A stretch of DNA of 62,940 bases from CAZWRV01 sp964636325 (GTDB taxonomy: Bacteria; Verrucomicrobiota; Lentisphaeria; Victivallales; GWF2-50-93): the NCBI GenBank assembly GCA_964636325.1, contig CAZWRV010000033.1, forward strand, positions 1 through 62,940, given 5' to 3'. The position numbers and the translations under genes are program-made. Below are positions 45,473 to 52,773 of this stretch, piece by piece. The notes beneath the pieces are model-generated. The model was not told where the DNA came from, ran no database searches, and was given only the letters and a program-made list of their open reading frames with translations. Within the stretch, counting starts at the first letter, position 1. Each line of letters starts with the position of its first letter.

Positions 45473-46399
45473 ATGAATGTCGCACCGTCAAAATCCGCGC
45501 AGAGGAACTTCACCCCCATCGAGCTCCTGGCGTGCCCGGCGAAGCTGGCCCCCCCCTGTGGGACGCGAAGACGAAGCTCGGTGGCCTTCACGCTCATCGA
45601 GCTGCTGGTCGTAGTAGCAATACTCGGCATCCTGCTGGGACTGCTGGCCCCGATGCTTTCCAAGTCGAAGGAGTCCGCCAAGGCCACTTCCTGCGTCAAC
45701 AACCTGAAGCAGATAATACTCGCCAACACCCACTACACCAACGACTTCAAGTGCCTCGTCCCGGGAAGGCCCGGAGGATACTACGACGGCCAGCACTGGC
45801 ACGGATGGCGGCCGCCGGGCTGCAACACCGACACCACCCCCTGGGATCCGTCCAAAGGGCTCCTCGTGGAATACTTAGGGGAAAGCGGCAGGATCAAGGA
45901 ATGCCCGGCAATGCCCGGCAAGGTCGACTCCACCGCCGGCAAAAACATGAGCTGCGGCGGCTACGGCTACAACTTCATGGGCGTCGGCAGCGTGGCATAC
46001 ATGAAGGGCTACTACTCCGGCAGCGACGGCATCACGTTCGCAAGGGGCCTCGAACCCGGCGAAATCAAGGTCCCCGACAAGACCGTCATGTTCTCAGACG
46101 TCGCCCACCTGTACCTTGGCAAGCTGGTCGAAATCGACGAGGTGAGCGTTCCCTATTCGCTCTACGGCCTCAACGCAGGAGATCCGAACCTCATGAAGAA
46201 GAAGCCGACGAGCACCGCGAACAGTTCGAAGGTTCACTTCCGCCACAACGGCACCGCCAACACCGCATGGGTGGACGGCCATGTCTCGCAGGACAAGCGC
46301 GAATGGGCCAGCACCCAGGACAGGGCCAAGGCGGGGCTCGGCAACTTCGGCCCTGCCGACAACACCCTCTTCGACCCATGGCCCGACGACATACCGTAA
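45473..46399 (+). CDS. B12-regulated pseudopilin-like protein, FTLIELL / H-x9-DG type
   Basis: A 308-residue protein, first gene after the cobalamin riboswitch; AGGGAAAGG lies before ATG 45473. It carries two prepilin signatures: FTPIELLACPAKLAPPCG (from residue 13) and then a canonical FTLIELLVVVAILGILLGLL (from residue 39), preceded by RRRSSVA. The second is presumably processed by prepilin peptidase (Ala, not Gly, at -1). NNLKQII follows the helix, and the C-terminus has RHNGTANTAWVDGH, a perfect H-x9-DG motif. Its position ahead of btuFCD-cobB suggests a role in corrinoid capture or transit across the envelope, which is inference. No TonB receptor is in the operon. Confidence 0.92.
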   Translation: MNVAPSKSAQRNFTPIELLACPAKLAPPCGTRRRSSVAFTLIELLVVVAILGILLGLLAPMLSKSKESAKATSCVNNLKQIILANTHYTNDFKCLVPGRPGGYYDGQHWHGWRPPGCNTDTTPWDPSKGLLVEYLGESGRIKECPAMPGKVDSTAGKNMSCGGYGYNFMGVGSVAYMKGYYSGSDGITFARGLEPGEIKVPDKTVMFSDVAHLYLGKLVEIDEVSVPYSLYGLNAGDPNLMKKKPTSTANSSKVHFRHNGTANTAWVDGHVSQDKREWASTQDRAKAGLGNFGPADNTLFDPWPDDIP

Positions 46400-46469
46400 T
46401 CTGTTACCGTGGCGTTCATTCTTGAACGCATTCAAATTATAGCCGTTAAGGAGTGACAAGGAACACACA

Positions 46470-47075
46470 ATGAAAGACTTACGCGAAATAAGAGAGAAGA
46501 TCGAGGCCGCTAGGAAGAAGAAGGCCGTCGAGGACGCCAAGACTGAAAACGACAGGAAGACCGGAATCATCTCCGACGTAATCGGCAAGCGGAAGAAGGA
46601 CCAGGATACGGCGGCCAAAGAGCAGAAGGCCAGCGTCAGGATCGCCAGGGCCTTCTCGTTCATGAAGGCGGCCGGCGTCGCCGTCCTGCTCACCGCCGCG
46701 GCCTTCGCGATACATGCCGGCCTGATAAGAAAGGACGATGCGCTGAAGAACGTCCGGATAATCCAGGCCGAGGAGCCCGCATGCGAGGAGGAGGCGTCCG
46801 CCGCAATCAAGTCCTCCGGCGAAATATTGGAGGCCCTCTCCAAAAACGGGACAGGCATCCTGAATAACTACTGGAGCAAAAGGGCCGATGGCGAGGCCAG
46901 GTTCAACGGCGAATCAATACTCGGCACACTGAACCCCTCCGAATTTAAGTTCTGCGCCGTCAAGAGGATTCCCGGAATGTCTGCCTTGAAAGTGGAAGGC
47001 CGTTGGAAACGGCATCCGGTTTCCTTAATCCTGGACTCCTCGTCCGACGAACTTCTGCTGATCTCCGTCGAATGA
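46470..47075 (+). CDS. One-pass membrane protein of unknown function in the B12 operon
   Basis: A 201-residue protein. Residues 1-60 form a highly charged helical, probably coiled-coil, cytoplasmic segment; residues ~65-84 are one transmembrane helix (FMKAAGVAVLLTAAAFAIHA); residues ~90-201 are an extracytoplasmic domain (ESILGTLNPSEFKFCAVKR). The topology recalls bitopic inner-membrane pilus-alignment proteins (PilN/GspL-like), but no family was recognised. It lies between the pseudopilin and btuF, and its stop codon overlaps the btuF start (ATGA), so it is co-regulated by B12. Possibly couples the pseudopilin to the importer. Confidence 0.82.
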   Translation: MKDLREIREKIEAARKKKAVEDAKTENDRKTGIISDVIGKRKKDQDTAAKEQKASVRIARAFSFMKAAGVAVLLTAAAFAIHAGLIRKDDALKNVRIIQAEEPACEEEASAAIKSSGEILEALSKNGTGILNNYWSKRADGEARFNGESILGTLNPSEFKFCAVKRIPGMSALKVEGRWKRHPVSLILDSSSDELLLISVE

Positions 47076-47956
47076 AGAAACTCCTTCCAGCGTGCGCCGC
47101 CCTGCTGTTTGCCGCGGCCATGACAGGCTCCGCCGGCGAAGCGGCTAAGGTTCCGCAAAGGATCGTCTCGCTCTCGCCCGCGGCGACGGAGCAGATATTC
47201 CTCCTCGGCGCACAGGACAGGCTTGTCGGCTGCACCACATACTGCGAAAGACCTGAGGCCGCAAAGCAGAAGGATAAGGTCGGCTCCGTGATCGAGACCA
47301 ACCTGGAAAAGGTCGTCTCCCTCAACCCCGACCTCGTCATCGGTTCATCTCTGACAAAGCCTGCCACGGTCGGAAAGCTGAAGGAGCTCGGTTTTAAAGT
47401 CGAGATATTCAGGCAGCCGAAGGACTTCGAGTCGCTATACATGCAGTTTGTCGAGCTGGGCACGCTGATTGGCGAGGAGGACAAGGCCATGGCGATAGCG
47501 AAAGGATGCAAGGAGCAGATTTCCAGGATATCCGCGCTGGCCTCCTCGTTCGGGGAAAGGCCGTCCGTCCTTATCCAAATCGGCGCCAACCCCCTATATG
47601 TCGCCGGCTCCGACTCCTTCGTCAACGGATTCATCGTCAACGCCGGCGCCCGCAACGTCCTCGGCGAGGCGAAAAGCGGCGCCTATTCAAAGGAGTCGAT
47701 CGTCAAGGACAGCCCGGACTTCATCTACATCGCAGCGATGGGCCTCCTCGGCGAGCAGGAGAGGAACGAATGGATGCGGCTTGATTCAATTAGCGCAGTC
47801 AAGAAGAAGCAGATCGTCGTCTCCGAGCCTTCGAAGATCTGCAGCCCGAACCCCGCCGAACTGCCGTCCACCCTGCTCGACATCGCCATCCTCTTCCATC
47901 CTTCACACAAGGAGGAGCTGGCAAAGCTGATGCCGACGCCGCAAAATCCCCCGTAG
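47072..47956 (+). CDS. btuF: Cobalamin ABC transporter substrate-binding protein
   Basis: 294 residues from ATG 47072, coupled by ATGA to the previous gene. Signal peptide (MKKLLPACAALLFAAAMTGS), then the type III periplasmic binding fold: PQRIVSLSPAATEQIFLLGA, LVGCTTYCERPEAA, VVSLNPDLVIGSS, ADSDSFVNGF-like VAGSDSFVNGFIVNAGARN. This family binds cobalamin or iron-siderophores; the B12 riboswitch and the neighbouring btuC, btuD and cobB genes make cobalamin by far the likelier ligand. No lipobox is evident. Repeat A and a three-way hairpin separate it from btuC by 430 bp. Confidence 0.9.
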   Translation: MKKLLPACAALLFAAAMTGSAGEAAKVPQRIVSLSPAATEQIFLLGAQDRLVGCTTYCERPEAAKQKDKVGSVIETNLEKVVSLNPDLVIGSSLTKPATVGKLKELGFKVEIFRQPKDFESLYMQFVELGTLIGEEDKAMAIAKGCKEQISRISALASSFGERPSVLIQIGANPLYVAGSDSFVNGFIVNAGARNVLGEAKSGAYSKESIVKDSPDFIYIAAMGLLGEQERNEWMRLDSISAVKKKQIVVSEPSKICSPNPAELPSTLLDIAILFHPSHKEELAKLMPTPQNPP

Positions 47957-47989
47957 GCTCAGCAATACGAGGAAATCGCCGCTTGCGAG

Positions 47990-48113
47990 CATCGCAGTTC
48001 TGTCGACAAGAAACTCGATGGAGGTCGAAGCCGTGCTGAGCCGCGGTTGAGCATGGCTCAACCCTCCGGAAGACGACAAAGTTGGCGACAAAGAAGTCCA
48101 AGTTTCAGAGGAG
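47990..48113 (+). repeat. Repeat A, full copy inside the B12 operon
   Basis: Starts near CATCGCAGTTCTGTCGAC, then AACTCGATGGAGGTCGAAGC, CCGTGCTGAGCCGC, the hairpin GGTTGAGC-ATG-GCTCAACC, CTCCGGAAGACGACAAAG, a second GCGACAAAG, and ends AAGTTTCAGAGGAG (48100-48113). It lies between btuF and btuC without obviously breaking either. Confidence 0.8.
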
Positions 48114-48159
48114 TGCCGCTCTGGCGGGGAAATCCGCCAGTTTTGGCGGGGAGAAACTT

Positions 48160-48217
48160 GAAGTAGCGCAGGTATTCCTACCTGCGATGCCGCAGACAGG
48201 AATGTCTGCGTTACTTC
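48160..48217. repeat. Three-way-junction (cloverleaf) palindrome
   Basis: Outer stem GAAGTA (48160-48165) / TACTTC (48212-48217). Hairpin 1: CGCAGGTA (48167-48174), loop TTCC, TACCTGCG (48179-48186). Hairpin 2: CGCAGACA (48191-48198), loop GGAA, TGTCTGCG (48203-48210). All stems are perfect. A further AAGTTTCAGAGGAG follows at 48222-48235. The remaining 48236-48386 is an AT-rich leader to btuC. Confidence 0.85.
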
Positions 48218-48386
48218 AGGTAAGTTTCAGAGGAGTAAAATGATCTTTCAAGCAGGTCAACCTTGTTATATGCGCATGATAATGTTTTATTCCTCACATC
48301 TATCCAGTCATCAGTTCACGCATTCATCCAGTTAAAAGGTATAAGTTTCCTGTGCCCCTTTGCGTTTTTGAGGCCGGATTAACCGA

Positions 48387-49394
48387 ATGAAACTCAGCCG
48401 TCCAGCCGTCCTTGCAGCCGTGGCCGCGGTCTTCGCCGTCGGCGCGTGCTGTTCGCTCGCACTGGGAACATATTCGATAAGCCCGGGCAGGTTCATCGAG
48501 ATCATTTCCGGCAACGGAACCCCGGTCGAGAACAATGTCTTCTTCGGGATCAGGCTGCCGCGTGTTCTGCTCGGGCTGGCGGTCGGCGGCTCGCTCTCGC
48601 TCGCCGGAGTCCTGCTGCAGGCGATATTCCGCAATCCGCTCGTGGAACCGTACACCATCGGAATCTCGGGCGGCGCATCGTTCGCCGTCTGCCTGGCGGT
48701 GAGCTGGGGAATTACCGCCGCGCTCGGAAGATTCTCCGTCTATGCGGCCGGCTTCATCGGCGCCTCCGCGGTCGTCGCAATACTATATATGCTCAATTCG
48801 CGTGGAAGGATCAGGAACATCAACACTCTGCTCCTTTCCGGCGTCATGATCAGCTTCATCTTCTCGTCGCTGGTGATGCTTGTCCTGGCGTATTCCAAGG
48901 CGGAGGACGCCCACGGGATACTTTTCTGGCTCATGGGCTCCCTCGGGCATTCCGATGTCCGGATTTCCCTCGTCACCTTCTGCTGCGCCGCCGCAAGCCT
49001 GGCCTTCGTACTCATATTCTTCCATGAGCTTGACGCGCTGCTGCTCGGCGAGGAGCAGGCCGGGTATCTCGGAATTGACGTCCCAAGGGCGCAGTTCCGC
49101 TTCTTCATGGTGGCGTCGTTCCTCACGGCGCTTTCCGTCTCCCTCTCCGGCATCATCGCATTCGTCGGACTGGCGATACCGCTCCTCGCAAGGAAAATCA
49201 TCGGAAGCAGCCACAAGTTCCTCCTCCCTTGCGCCTTCTTCGCGGGCGCGGCTTTCCTGGTACTCTGCGACCTCGCGGCAAGGACAATCGTCGATTCGAT
49301 GGAACTGCCGGTAGGCGTCATCACAGGAATCATCGGCGGCATACTCTTCGTATGGACCTTCCTGAAGCCAAGATCGGATTTTAAGAATGGCTGA
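48387..49394 (+). CDS. btuC: Cobalamin ABC transporter permease (FecCD family)
   Basis: A 335-residue FecCD/BtuC permease with about ten hydrophobic segments. Conserved family blocks: RLPRVLLGLAVGGSLSLAG, LQAIFRNPLVEPYTIGISGG, FWLMGSLGH, ISFVGL-like IAFVGLAIPLLARKIIGSSH and ELPVGVITGIIGG. It forms the membrane channel with BtuD and receives ligand from BtuF. It overlaps btuD by 8 bp. Confidence 0.93.
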   Translation: MKLSRPAVLAAVAAVFAVGACCSLALGTYSISPGRFIEIISGNGTPVENNVFFGIRLPRVLLGLAVGGSLSLAGVLLQAIFRNPLVEPYTIGISGGASFAVCLAVSWGITAALGRFSVYAAGFIGASAVVAILYMLNSRGRIRNINTLLLSGVMISFIFSSLVMLVLAYSKAEDAHGILFWLMGSLGHSDVRISLVTFCCAAASLAFVLIFFHELDALLLGEEQAGYLGIDVPRAQFRFFMVASFLTALSVSLSGIIAFVGLAIPLLARKIIGSSHKFLLPCAFFAGAAFLVLCDLAARTIVDSMELPVGVITGIIGGILFVWTFLKPRSDFKNG

Positions 49395-50175
49395 TCATCC
49401 CTTCATAGAGCTGGACAATGTATGCTGCGGCTATCCTGGCGGCTTCTCGGTTAGCCAGGTCTCCCTCTCCGCCGAAAAAGGCCAGGTATGCGGACTGATC
49501 GGCCCCAACGGCTCCGGGAAGACCACCGTCCTCCGCGCCGCCGCCGGCAGCATGCGCCTCTCATCCGGCGAGGTGAGAATCCACGGATCCGGCCTCCATA
49601 AGACCGGACGCCGGGAGCTCGCTCGCATCCTCGCCGTCGTCTCCCAGGACACCGCCTCACCGTTCGAGATGAAGGTGCTGGAATACGTCCTGCTCGGCAG
49701 AATACCGCACAGGAAGGGCGTGGCCCTCGCCACCTCCGCAGACGACCTTTCAACCGCCTCCAAAATGCTCGAGACCACCGGCGCCTCGGAGCTTGCTGAA
49801 AGGTTCCTCAGCGAACTGAGCGGCGGTGAAAGGCAGCTGGTGCATGTCGCCAGGGCCCTCGCCCAGGAGCCGTCCGCCCTTTTCCTCGACGAGCCGACCA
49901 ACCACCTCGATCTCGCGCACCAGCACCAGATAATGAAACTGATCAGAAAACTCAGCAGGGAAGACGGCCTCGCTGTAATCGTAGTCCTGCACGACCTCAA
50001 CCTCGCCGCAAGGTTCTGCGACCGCCTCTTCCTGATGCACAAGGGAACCCTCCACTCCAGCGGCGCGCCGGAGGAAGTCCTGAAGCCGGAAATCCTCGAA
50101 AAGGTCTATGCCACAAGAATAATGACATGCCCAGACCCAGTCGACGGAAAACCACTGATCTTCACACCATGCTGA
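49387..50175 (+). CDS. btuD: Cobalamin ABC transporter ATPase
   Basis: A 262-residue ABC ATPase: Walker A GPNGSGKTT (39-47), signature LSGGERQLVHVARAL, Walker B ALFLDEPTNHLD, H-loop VLHDLNLAARF. Best match is the FecE/BtuD/FepC group. The overlap with btuC and the B12 riboswitch upstream support cobalamin transport. A GxxExxY remnant separates it from cobB. Confidence 0.93.
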   Translation: MADHPFIELDNVCCGYPGGFSVSQVSLSAEKGQVCGLIGPNGSGKTTVLRAAAGSMRLSSGEVRIHGSGLHKTGRRELARILAVVSQDTASPFEMKVLEYVLLGRIPHRKGVALATSADDLSTASKMLETTGASELAERFLSELSGGERQLVHVARALAQEPSALFLDEPTNHLDLAHQHQIMKLIRKLSREDGLAVIVVLHDLNLAARFCDRLFLMHKGTLHSSGAPEEVLKPEILEKVYATRIMTCPDPVDGKPLIFTPC

Positions 50176-50220
50176 AAACGGATGGCCACAAAAGGTACAG
50201 CCAAAACGGAAAAACTTATA

Positions 50221-50494
50221 GCCGCAAAAAGCACAAAAGGCACAAGGACGGAGCCATCCTCGGCAACTATTTTGCCGACCTCCTAGTTGAAGATTTCCTG
50301 ATAATCGAACTGAAAGCGTGTAAGGCTTTAGCAGATGAGCATTTAGCTCAAGTTCTAGGCTATTTGCGGGCCTCGGGCAAACGTCATGCGTTGCTAATAA
50401 ATTTCGTATCTGCCAAACTGGAGAAAAAAAACTTATTCTTTGACTTGTCCTTTTTATTTTTCTGCGACTTTGCGCCTTTTGTGCTTTTTGCGGC
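50221..50494. repeat. 21-bp perfect inverted repeats flanking the GxxExxY remnant
   Basis: The arm at 50221-50241 begins GCCGCAAAAAGCAC and its exact reverse complement lies at 50474-50494. A near-copy (GCCTTTTGTGCTTTTTG) follows at 50516-50532, and GGCCACAAAAGGTACAG near 50183 is related. The arms bracket the gene remnant like the ends of a mobile module. Confidence 0.8.
50247..50430 (+). pseudogene. GxxExxY-family protein, 5'-truncated remnant
   Basis: An open frame encodes YFADLLVEDFLIIELKACKA then HLAQVLGYLRASG and ALLINF, the C-terminal half of GxxExxY proteins, including the D...ExK residues of a PD-(D/E)XK-like core. The N-terminal part with the naming motif is missing, replaced by translation of the flanking inverted repeat. 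There is no credible start codon. It is inserted between btuD and cobB. Confidence 0.75.
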
Positions 50495-50612
50495 AAAATC
50501 TTTTTCGGGTTCTGTGCCTTTTGTGCTTTTTGTGACAGTTTTATCTTTTAGGTCTTATGTGTCTTGAGCCTCTTGTGGTTATTAATATTTTCACTCTATT
50601 GATCTTGTGGCT

Positions 50613-51956
50613 ATGAAAAAACCATTTTCGGCGTTCTGCGTCGCCGCGCCGCACTCCGGCAGCGGCAAGACGACAATTTCGGCCGCACTGATGGGCGCCC
50701 TGGCCCGGAGGGGCCTCCGCGTCCAGCCGTTCAAGTGCGGTCCGGACTATATTGACACGACCTACCACAGGCGGGCTGCGGGCGTCCCCTCGGTCAACCT
50801 CGACACCTGGATGATGCGCCCGGAAGGAGTCCTCCGGTCGTTCCTGCGAAATTCGAGGGAGGCCGACGCGGCCGTGATCGAGGGGGTCATGGGCCTCTTC
50901 GACGGCGCCTCGGCGACCTCCATCGAAGGCAGCACCGCAGACTGCGCGAGGCTGCTGGGCGTTCCTGTGGTGCTGGTTGTAAATGCGCACGGCATCGCAG
51001 GCAGCATCGCCCCGCTCGTCGCGGGCTTCGCAAAGTTCAGCAGGAAGGTCCGGATCTGCGGAGTCATCGCGGACAACGTCGGCAGCGAGACGCACCGGCA
51101 GATACTCGCCGACGCACTAGCCGCCGCAAAACTCCCGCCGCTACTTGGCGCGATCCCGCGGAATCCCGAATGGTCCTTGGAGGAACGACATCTCGGGCTT
51201 GTACCGCTGAACGAAAAAGGACGGACTGACAAATGGTTCGCAGATCTCGCCGACGCCGCGGAAAAATACATTGACATCGGGCTTCTACTTGAGCTCTCGA
51301 GAATTGACAGGCCGAAATCAGGCCGGTCCGAGGCTTATCCGAAGTCTTCCGCCCGCATCGGCATCGCAATGGATCAGGCGTTCCATTTCTATTATCCTGA
51401 CAATCTCCACCATCTGCGCAGAGCGGGCTTCGAGCTTGTGGAGTTCTCACCGATCAAAGACAGGAAGCTGCCCGAAAAGATCGACTGGCTCTATATCGGC
51501 GGAGGCTTCCCGGAAGTCTTCGCAAGGGAATTGTCTGCGAATTCCGCAATGCGCGGCGCTGTCCGCGGCTTCGCGGAATCCGGCGGCAGAATTTACGCCG
51601 AATGCGGCGGATTCATGTATCTCTGCCGAAGCCTTATCGACAATGACGGCAGGGAGTTTCCCATGTGCGGGGTCCTGCCTGCGAGGACATTCATGACAAA
51701 GAAGCTCCGTTCGCTGGGTTACCGAGAGGTCGAAACCCTCGGCACCCTGCCTTTCTGCAGGGCGGGGAGCGTCATAAGAGGCCACGAATTCCACTGGTCG
51801 GATGTGAAGTTCGACGGAAAGCACAAGGCGCTGTTCAAGAACCTTTCGGGAAAGGAGGCCGGATCCGGCGCCGGCATCAGGCTCCGCAACGTCGCCGCAA
51901 GCTACATCCACCTCCACTTCGAGTCCAATCCCGTTTCGCTCGGGAATTATACTTGA
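50613..51956 (+). CDS. cobB: Cobyrinate a,c-diamide synthase
   Basis: About 447 residues from ATG 50613 (a GTG lies 6 bp upstream in frame). N-terminal P-loop amidoligase domain: AAPHSGSGKTTISAALMGAL, FKCGPDYIDTTYH, EGVMGLFDG. C-terminal class I glutamine amidotransferase-like domain: LYIGGGFPEVFARELSAN, YAECGGFMYL (catalytic Cys), GHEFHWSD and ASYIHLHFESNP. It amidates carboxylates a and c of cobyrinate or its hydrogenobyrinate counterpart (CbiA/CobB). With btuFCD it suggests import and remodelling or salvage of corrinoids; no other corrin-ring genes are in the window. Confidence 0.94.
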   Translation: MKKPFSAFCVAAPHSGSGKTTISAALMGALARRGLRVQPFKCGPDYIDTTYHRRAAGVPSVNLDTWMMRPEGVLRSFLRNSREADAAVIEGVMGLFDGASATSIEGSTADCARLLGVPVVLVVNAHGIAGSIAPLVAGFAKFSRKVRICGVIADNVGSETHRQILADALAAAKLPPLLGAIPRNPEWSLEERHLGLVPLNEKGRTDKWFADLADAAEKYIDIGLLLELSRIDRPKSGRSEAYPKSSARIGIAMDQAFHFYYPDNLHHLRRAGFELVEFSPIKDRKLPEKIDWLYIGGGFPEVFARELSANSAMRGAVRGFAESGGRIYAECGGFMYLCRSLIDNDGREFPMCGVLPARTFMTKKLRSLGYREVETLGTLPFCRAGSVIRGHEFHWSDVKFDGKHKALFKNLSGKEAGSGAGIRLRNVAASYIHLHFESNPVSLGNYT

Positions 51957-51960
51957 CAAC

Positions 51961-51988
51961 TTGACAAGTTGATGAAAAGGACTATAAT
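51961..51988 (+). promoter_or_regulatory. Promoter of the toxin-antitoxin pair
   Basis: TTGACA (51961-51966), 16 bp, TATAAT (51983-51988). A second TTGACA at 51953-51958 directly precedes it, giving an 8-bp tandem. The first base is 5 bp after the cobB stop. Confidence 0.75.
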
Positions 51989-52026
51989 ACCTTAAACACA
52001 CCTAAGCACAAAGACTGGATGCGAAA

Positions 52027-52266
52027 ATGAAGGAAATGCAGGTCGGATATCTGAAGACGCATTTTTCCGATGTTCTGGATCTCGTCTCCAAGGGGGAGAA
52101 GGTTGCAATCAACTATGGGAGACGCAAGGAGAAGCTTGCTGTGATAGTTCCATATTCAGAGTATTGCGCCAAGAAGAAACGCACAATCGGTATTAGGGAG
52201 AATACTGCCAGTTACAAGGTCAAAGATAACTTCAAGATGTCCGACGGGGAATTGTTGGGCAAATGA
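52027..52266 (+). CDS. Phd/YefM-type antitoxin
   Basis: 79 residues. MQVGYLKTHFSDVLDLVSKG and KEKLAVIVPYSEY are the Phd/YefM fold that binds operator DNA; the C-terminus (NFKMSDGELLGK) would neutralise the toxin. It overlaps the toxin gene by 4 bp (ATGA), the classic antitoxin-first arrangement, behind its own strong promoter. Confidence 0.9.
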   Translation: MKEMQVGYLKTHFSDVLDLVSKGEKVAINYGRRKEKLAVIVPYSEYCAKKKRTIGIRENTASYKVKDNFKMSDGELLGK

Positions 52267-52661
52267 ACTTCCTTATCGACACCCACGCTCTTCTCTGGAC
52301 GACAATGGACACTGGCAAGCTGAGTCCCGCTGCGAAGAGCGCAATCCTTGATTCCGCCAATACCGTCCATGTCAGTTCTGCCTCTTTCTGGGAAATATCC
52401 TTGAAATATTCCACCGGCAGGCTTGACTTGAAGCGTATCACACCGGATGACTTTCCCCTCTTGTCTACAGATATGGGATTTATCATCCTGGATCTGACGC
52501 CGGAAATCTTGGCCTCGTCTTATAAGCTGCAAAAAGTCGGCAATGCAGACCCTTTCGACCGCCTTATCGCCTGGCAGGCGATAAAGTCAGGACTGACCTT
52601 GATTTCCTGCGACAAGGCTTTCGACGACTATATGCGACATGGCCTGAAAAGGCTATGGTAG
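52263..52661 (+). CDS. PIN-domain toxin (VapC-like ribonuclease)
   Basis: 132 residues. Acidic active-site residues of the PIN fold are present: D6 (LIDTHALLW), E44 (SFWEISLKY), D99 (ADPFDRLIAWQA) and D117 (SCDKAF). Such toxins cleave tRNA or rRNA with Mg2+. All catalytic residues are intact, so the toxin is probably functional. Confidence 0.92.
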   Translation: MNFLIDTHALLWTTMDTGKLSPAAKSAILDSANTVHVSSASFWEISLKYSTGRLDLKRITPDDFPLLSTDMGFIILDLTPEILASSYKLQKVGNADPFDRLIAWQAIKSGLTLISCDKAFDDYMRHGLKRLW

Positions 52662-52773
52662 TATTGCCGGTTGAAAACAGAGCAGAAGCCAATAGTAAGA
52701 AATCAGCAAGTCAACATGGTCTGCTGAATTCATACTGGGAATAAATATCCGTCTGAGAAACTGCGGATATCTA

